NCBI GenBank assembly: GCA_032622095.1
Contig: CP136062.1
Location: forward strand, 137,970,351-138,034,350
From: Siphonodentalium dalli
Lineage: Eukaryota > Mollusca > Scaphopoda > Gadilida > Siphonodentaliidae
DNA length: 64,000 nucleotides
Direction: 5' to 3'
The notes beneath the pieces were generated by a model that saw only the letters and a program-made list of their open reading frames with translations, made no database searches and was not told the DNA's origin. Position 1 is the first letter of the stretch. Every line of letters starts with the position of its first letter. Shown piece after piece: positions 58,560 to 64,000 of this stretch. A program made the translations under genes and the position numbers.

Positions 58560-59820
58560 TGGAAAATTGTGTCGCATTGGGTGTTGATGAACCAGTTTCA
58601 TAATATTACTGATGATTTTCGAATTTTTAACTCATTATTATATCGGCCATTTTGAATTGTCATTTTAAGTCAGAAATAATTATTTGTCGAGTTGCCAACA
58701 TTGTTTTTTAAAAATCAGATTACAAATTAAATTTACACACAACTGTCTAAACCATTTGAAGGATATATTCCCGGCATACTTCACTTTCTGCCATTTAAGA
58801 CCGTAATAATTTATCAAATTTGCGTTTTTTTTGTCATTGTTTGGGCATAAATGGGGTTATATGTCAAACATGTTCACTTTAAATTACCACATATGTTCTG
58901 TGTATAGTGTCTCTTGTCACAATTTGTTCGAAAGTACGGAAATGCATAATATTCAAACGTCTTAGAACAACATATAACAGTAAAAGAAAATCTAGACTTT
59001 GTTCTGTTGGCGGCCATTTTGAATTGTCATTTTAGGTCAGAAATAATTATTTGTTGAGTTGCCAGCATTGTTTTTTTGGAATCAGATTACAAATTACATT
59101 TAGACACAACTGTCTAAACCATTTGAAGGAAATATTTCCTGCATACTTCACTTTCTGGCATTTAAGACCGCAATAATTTATAAAATTTGCGGTCTTTTTT
59201 CATTTTTTGGCATAAATGGGGTTAAATGTCAAACATGTTCACTTTAAATTATGTTCTGTGAATAGTGTCTCTTGTCACAATTCGTTCGAAAGTACGGAAA
59301 TACATAATATTCAAACGTCGTAGAACAACATATAACAGTAAATGAAAATCCAGACTTTGTTCTGATGGCGGCTATTTTGAATTGTCATTTTAGGTCAAAA
59401 TATTTTTTTGTCGAGTTGCCAACATTGTTTTTTGGAATCAGATTACAAATTAAATTTAGACACAACTGTCTAAACCATTTGAAGGATATATTTATGGCAT
59501 ACTTCACTTTCTGCCATTTAAGACCGCAATAATTTATAAAATTTGCGTGTTTTTTTTTATCATTTTTTGGGCATAAATGGGGTTAAATGTCAAACATGTT
59601 CACTTTAAATTACCACATATGTTCTCTGTATAGTGTCTCCTGTTACAATTCGTTCAAAAGTACGGAAATGCATAATATTCAAACGTCTTAGAACAACATA
59701 TAACAGTAAAAGAAAATCTAGACTTTGTTCTGATGGCGGCCATATTGAATTGTCATTTTGGGTCAGAAATAATCATTTGTCGACTTGCCAACATTGGTTT
59801 TTGAAATCAGCATAAAAAAT
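58560..59820. repeat. Subterminal tandem repeats, about 365 bp, right arm
   Basis: The marker GTCATTTTAGGTCAGAAAT starts near 58659, 59026, 59384 and 59752 (spacings 367, 358 and 368). Each unit also holds GGCATAAATGGGGTTAAATG and TTCGTTCGAAAGTACGG. The left arm has two inverted counterparts near 56242 and 56592. Confidence 0.9.
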
Positions 59821-59904
59821 ACCATTAGAAACAATACTCAAAAGCTTCTGAAAGAAAAATGCCCGCACCTTTTACTTTTATTCCATTTCGAACCTGACTA
59901 TTCT

Positions 59905-60577
59905 GGGAACAACGCAAGGCCTTCACCACTGGTGATCTATAGCCTGGCAATTAATTTTTATCTAATAAATTTTCTAGGTTTTAAAGTTATTGCGGTTGAT
60001 AGCATAGTAACTTGGGTAGAAAATGGATGCAAAACGATCAGCAAATCTACTCTCTGATTCTTCTATTACAAAAGTAGGTCCACTAGTGTTTCCTCGACAT
60101 TGTAAACATTGACTGCATTTTCCCCTCGGCGGATACAGGACCTGTTCCCCAAAACCTGGCGGAAAGCCTGTGTCAAGATTATGTTCTCAACTAACACACA
60201 GTTCTGACTGGTTCTGATTAATGATTACTAGATCCAGATGTTAGCCGCTAAAAGATGAATGATCAGGAATATTTCATGGTGCATGTTGTCATGAATGTAG
60301 TGAATTCGGACGTCAAAATAAATTGCAAATTTTTACAATTTGTTCTACCATTTTAGATGGCGGTACACTTATTTTTATATCCGAGAATTTAACTTGATGC
60401 TTTGTTGCAAAGTTTATGGTACCTATACACTATCAATGTTTATATGCACTGCCAAATGACAACATCCTTATATTAACCCTTCAAATTGTCAAAAATGAAA
60501 CACAATTATGATTCCTTGATTTTATCTACCTACTGTTATGCCCTAAGTAATTGACCCATCTAACTGAAGTGGCACCC
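59905..60577. other. Unannotated stretch with one short coding-like frame
   Basis: A 29-residue frame at 60023-60112 (MDAKRSANLLSDSSITKVGP...) with a possible donor GTAGGT (about 60073) could be a first exon, but nothing downstream supports it. No other feature is seen. Confidence 0.25.
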
Positions 60578-60685
60578 CAGTTTAACCGCGTTCCGTTTTA
60601 ACCTAACCGCGGTTATAGGATGCGTTTAAAATGCAAGAGAACCGAAAGAATTGTGCGGTTAAAACGGATACGTCGCGGTTAAACC
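60578..60685. mobile_element. Foldback element, about 108 bp
   Basis: CAGTTTAACCGCG and CCGTTTTAACC at the left pair with GGTTAAAACGG and CGCGGTTAAACCG at the right. Small imperfect hairpin, non-coding. Confidence 0.65.
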
Positions 60686-63600
60686 GTTATCTGTCGCTCT
60701 TAACGGAACAATATTTTTTTTGGGGATCTTCTATTTATTGTTGATAAATAGAACAGACATTCATAATACAAATTTCGTTTTTATTTATTATTTTATGTTT
60801 CGGGTAAACGAAAGATTGTGATGTATGGTGTGAAAAAATAAGTGTTTTTGTGTATTTTATTTATTTTTGGTTTTCTTTTTATTATAAAGCTGTATACTTT
60901 ATAGCAGCCTTTTGGTCAAAATAACAATTGGGAGAACGCCGACGGATAATCGGAATTTTTACAGCCTATTTTCGACTTTAACCATCGATTAAATAAATTT
61001 TATTTTACTGTGTGTCTACACTAGTACTTTACCTCTGAAACGAACGCCGACGCTATATATTAGCCCACATTTGTGCGTAGAGATGATTCCATTTTGCGGC
61101 ATTGATGACTGCATGTATTTAGAAAATTGAATCAGATCTGACTCAACAACAATGTGTTAAATCGAGCATGGAAGGCGGGGCTATGATGACAATTGACGAA
61201 TCGCGGCGTTCGCTCGGTGATCAATCAAATTCAATCGGGCATTCTTTTTATTTTAGCACGTGCTGAGTATTGTGACAAATGCTACTGTGGAGTTTATGTT
61301 TATTTTGGGAGCTCTGATTGCATTTGATGTGCCGTTGGGTTTGGGATACCTCAATGGCTTTACGGGTGTGAAACCTTTTTTTTCAGAATCAATGTAGCCT
61401 AAAATCTGAGTTGCGAGACATGAAACAACATATATATGTCGATAATATATAATAATTATAGTATGATATTGTGATTTAAATCAAACTACAGCGTTTTACA
61501 ACGAAGTTATAGTTTAGTTGTTGTAAATCATTTTTTTCCCGATCAACCGGCCGGTCAGATCCCAATCGTGGACGTGACCGGGGAGGGGGTATAGACAGTT
61601 GGAAATTTCACGAATGACACAACATTAGTTAGAAATGTCATACCCCACACCTGTATAGGTTGATTGTTTGATTTTCCAATTCGTAATCATTGGGGAATTT
61701 GTTGTTTCTAATCCAACAGCATCAGATTGTTTCTACTTTTGATCCATTTTGGTTTAACATTTTGTAGTTATTAGAACTATTAGAACTTTGAACCGTTCCA
61801 TGCACATCCTATAATTACAAACTTATACCCCTTATACAAGTTAATAAAATCCAATCTGATATGAATATTTCGGAGCTATGATGCTCTTCGACGGTAATCA
61901 TATAAGTATATACAATGTTGATTTATTATTTTTAAAATATAGTATATTTGATTGATCGCGCGTCCATTTCAAAAGCGGTTACAGCGTTTAAGTGCGGTGA
62001 ATGTTGATTTTACGTTTGCGATTGGTGTAATATATATACTCTATATATACTCTAGGGATCCATAGGTTAACCCCATATGCACCAAATAAGCTGTATTACA
62101 GTCATTTGGAATGAAACAAAAACAATTATATTGAGACCCAAATAATTCAAATTGAATAATAGTACCCGTTTTTTGTATTTATATCCCAAAAGGAATGCCT
62201 CTCTAAAACAGTCAAGTTTGATTTTTCAATCCATATATGATTGATTTTTGCTATGGAAAACGTTTTCATGATACGTTTGAGTGGTAACATATATTATAAA
62301 TAAAATACAAGCATAAAATGTTACACGGATTAGGCTCATAGTGATTAAAATATTAAATTAAAGTTTCATTATGCAATATGCATCACAGCTTTCCCAAACT
62401 ATTAATACTACTATAGAACTATAGTGAAATATCCAAGTTTCCAAAAAATTCTAAACTTTGATAAATTCGCCTGTGAAATCTTTATTTCATGAGAACCACA
62501 TCAATACAAGGGTGAATTTCCTGATTATCTCTTTCTTATTCTGGTTATTTTGAAAATCCGGCCCATTTCCGAATAAAATTTCAATATTAGAGTTTAACCA
62601 CAAAAAAAAGAGGAAACTTGCCTCTGGTATAGGCAATGTGGTAGTATATAAAAATGTGTAGACATATGCAACTAATTATAATTATATTGATTCATCTTGG
62701 TGCGGGGAACAATATAAAGACGCAATCAAGCGATGTCTCATTCATTTTGATTTCCGTGGAGTGGAAATTTCACATTCTATCTTATTTCACGAGACAAGTA
62801 ATATTCAAGCGGTACATAAATTTAAATTCGACTCGGCCCGGTAATGGTTGGCTGTTCTGGATCAAAATACTACCAGTAGTACTAGTATATGTTGAAAAAA
62901 CATGAGCACGAAAAACGAGGTGATAAAACATTTATTATGAATTTCCGACCTTTCACGCAACCGATATATATATGTGTGTGTCCTTAACATATAAGGAAAC
63001 AACCCAGTTGCAAAGTGCAATAACATAATATCGGTCAGCATATCGGTATCAACACGTCAGCACTCTACATTTATTGTCAACATATTTTTATTTACAAATT
63101 TATTCCTCTTTACACCCAATCAAATCATTATTCTATTCGTATGATCATGAGATGCACAGTGATTCTAGAATGTTTCAGCAGTCTTATTTTTTTCATAGTA
63201 AAATGTAATGCACGCGCAACTTCAAGGAGTTGCAAAAAAAGACAATTTAAACTGATTTAATTGAAATTAATTCACCATCTCTGACCATTAATCAGTTAGT
63301 TATTAAACATGATGATAATGATATCATTCTGTTACAGCCTTCAAAAACAAAAAATTAACGCTGTCTGCCATGTGCATGTACTTTCCAAAACTGCATAACA
63401 TGCTTGACCTATTTTATAATTACAGAACAATGGTGTCTGGTTTGCCACACGGTGTCTGCATGTATTACGTAACTCTGTAATCTCATTGATGTGCCTGTAT
63501 TAATATTGCTACTGCATTCGCCTTCAATTATGCGGACTGAATGACAAATCAAGTTGGATCAGCTGATTTTTATTGGCATTATACCCAGGGATGTGATGAT

Positions 63601-63786
63601 AGGGGAGCGGTTCGGGTAAGGGAGGGTGTTGTCGATACTGTACGATGATCATGTAAATGTGTCATAATGTATTGTCTCTGTAATCACTACTGCACAATAA
63701 CCCATTAAATGACCATTAAATTCCCATTAATCAGAAGTAATTAAAACACCATTAAAACCCACTTAAAAACCCATTAAAAAAACCTC
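60686..63786. other. Unannotated AT-rich stretch
   Basis: I see no supportable gene. Open frames (for example 62654-62905) lack motifs. Small TATATA microsatellites occur at about 62030-62060 and 62965. From about 63700 the words CCATTAAA and CCATTAAT begin to repeat. Confidence 0.4.
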
Positions 63787-63993
63787 TTATTCGTTGTCCT
63801 TTAAGTGCCATTAAATTGCCATTAATACGGACCATTAATGGGCATTAAATCCAAAAATATTTAATGGCATGTACACAATGTGTTAATGGGCATTAAGTAT
63901 CGAGTAAATGCCATTAAAACAAATTAATGGGTGATGACATCTGTTAATGGGCATTAATTTCCCATTAAAAACCACTTAAAGGACAACGAATAA
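63787..63993. mobile_element. 207-bp TIR element with CCATTAAT repeats
   Basis: TTATTCGTTGTCCTTTAAGT(G) and its exact reverse complement CACTTAAAGGACAACGAATAA form 21-bp termini. The interior is full of CCATTAAT and ATGGGCATTAA in both orientations. The element ends 7 bp before the window edge. Confidence 0.8.
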
Positions 63994-64000
63994 TGGCCAT

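Larger units (their letters stand above)
56127..59899. mobile_element. 3.77-kb palindromic TIR transposon with nuclease-gene remnants
   Basis: AGTCAGGTTCGAA at the left and TTCGAACCTGACT at the right are perfect termini, followed inward by GGTGCGGGCATTTTTCTTTC on both arms. ATTCT flanks both ends (56122-56126 and 59900-59904), a 5-bp duplication. The arms carry roughly 350-365-bp tandem repeats, two on the left and four on the right. The centre holds two head-to-head gene remnants around a single-copy spacer (57571-57777), bounded by inverted GTTCGGTAGATGGAACAGAC. The element is thus an inverted duplication of one gene and its end. No superfamily is assigned. Confidence 0.85.

Overview
The window looks like AT-rich animal nuclear DNA, most likely from a marine mollusc (bivalve-like). 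Three things suggest this: abundant TACATGTA-type words; interspersed families with a palindromic head followed by CGTCCGTC runs, which I know from memory to be common in mollusc genomes; and remnants of invertebrate mobile-element proteins. The species cannot be named from the sequence. I see no rRNA or tRNA gene, no CRISPR array and no prokaryotic operon.

One gene model is well supported: a plus-strand, multi-exon gene from 33048 to at least about 52.67 kb. A 7.7-kb exon (33048-40749) encodes about 2,567 residues of disordered, Ser/Asp/Lys-rich protein with four internal repeat arrays and SUMO-interaction-like motifs. Small exons at 43233-43353, 48595-48699 (one complete CCCH zinc finger), 51642-51706 and 52561-about 52672 follow in matching splice phase. 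The 5' end is missing. The 3' end is uncertain; candidates lie at 52834-52881 and 55654-55766.

Nearly all the rest is mobile DNA, much of it nested. 0-10 kb: arrays of a roughly 150-bp-unit repeat, a 220-bp foldback and three elements bounded by terminal inverted repeats (TIRs). 10.8-16.3 kb: a repeat (copy A) carrying four later insertions, one hAT-like and three with TTAA targets. Its paralogue (copy B, 52972-55670) preserves the unoccupied form of the sites. 16.3-19.9 kb: head-hairpin repeats. 20.3-23.8 kb: a 3.56-kb TIR element with nested MITEs (miniature inverted-repeat elements). 24.7-28.3 kb: a 3.6-kb TIR element with a decayed minus-strand protein gene, inserted in an older repeat. 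28.3-32.2 kb: more arrays. 40.8-52.1 kb: the gene's introns, full of MITEs, hairpins and arrays. 56.1-59.9 kb: a 3.77-kb palindromic TIR element with two head-to-head remnants of a PIN/FEN-like nuclease gene ending in a Cys-rich CXC-like tail. 60-64 kb: mostly unannotatable, with a foldback at 60.6 kb and a small TIR element at the right edge.

The strongest leads are the two TIR elements with unusual decayed genes, the TTAA-flanked elements that share a long palindromic hairpin under different TIRs, the in-window empty sites that prove insertion boundaries, and the repeat-rich giant exon joined to a CCCH finger.
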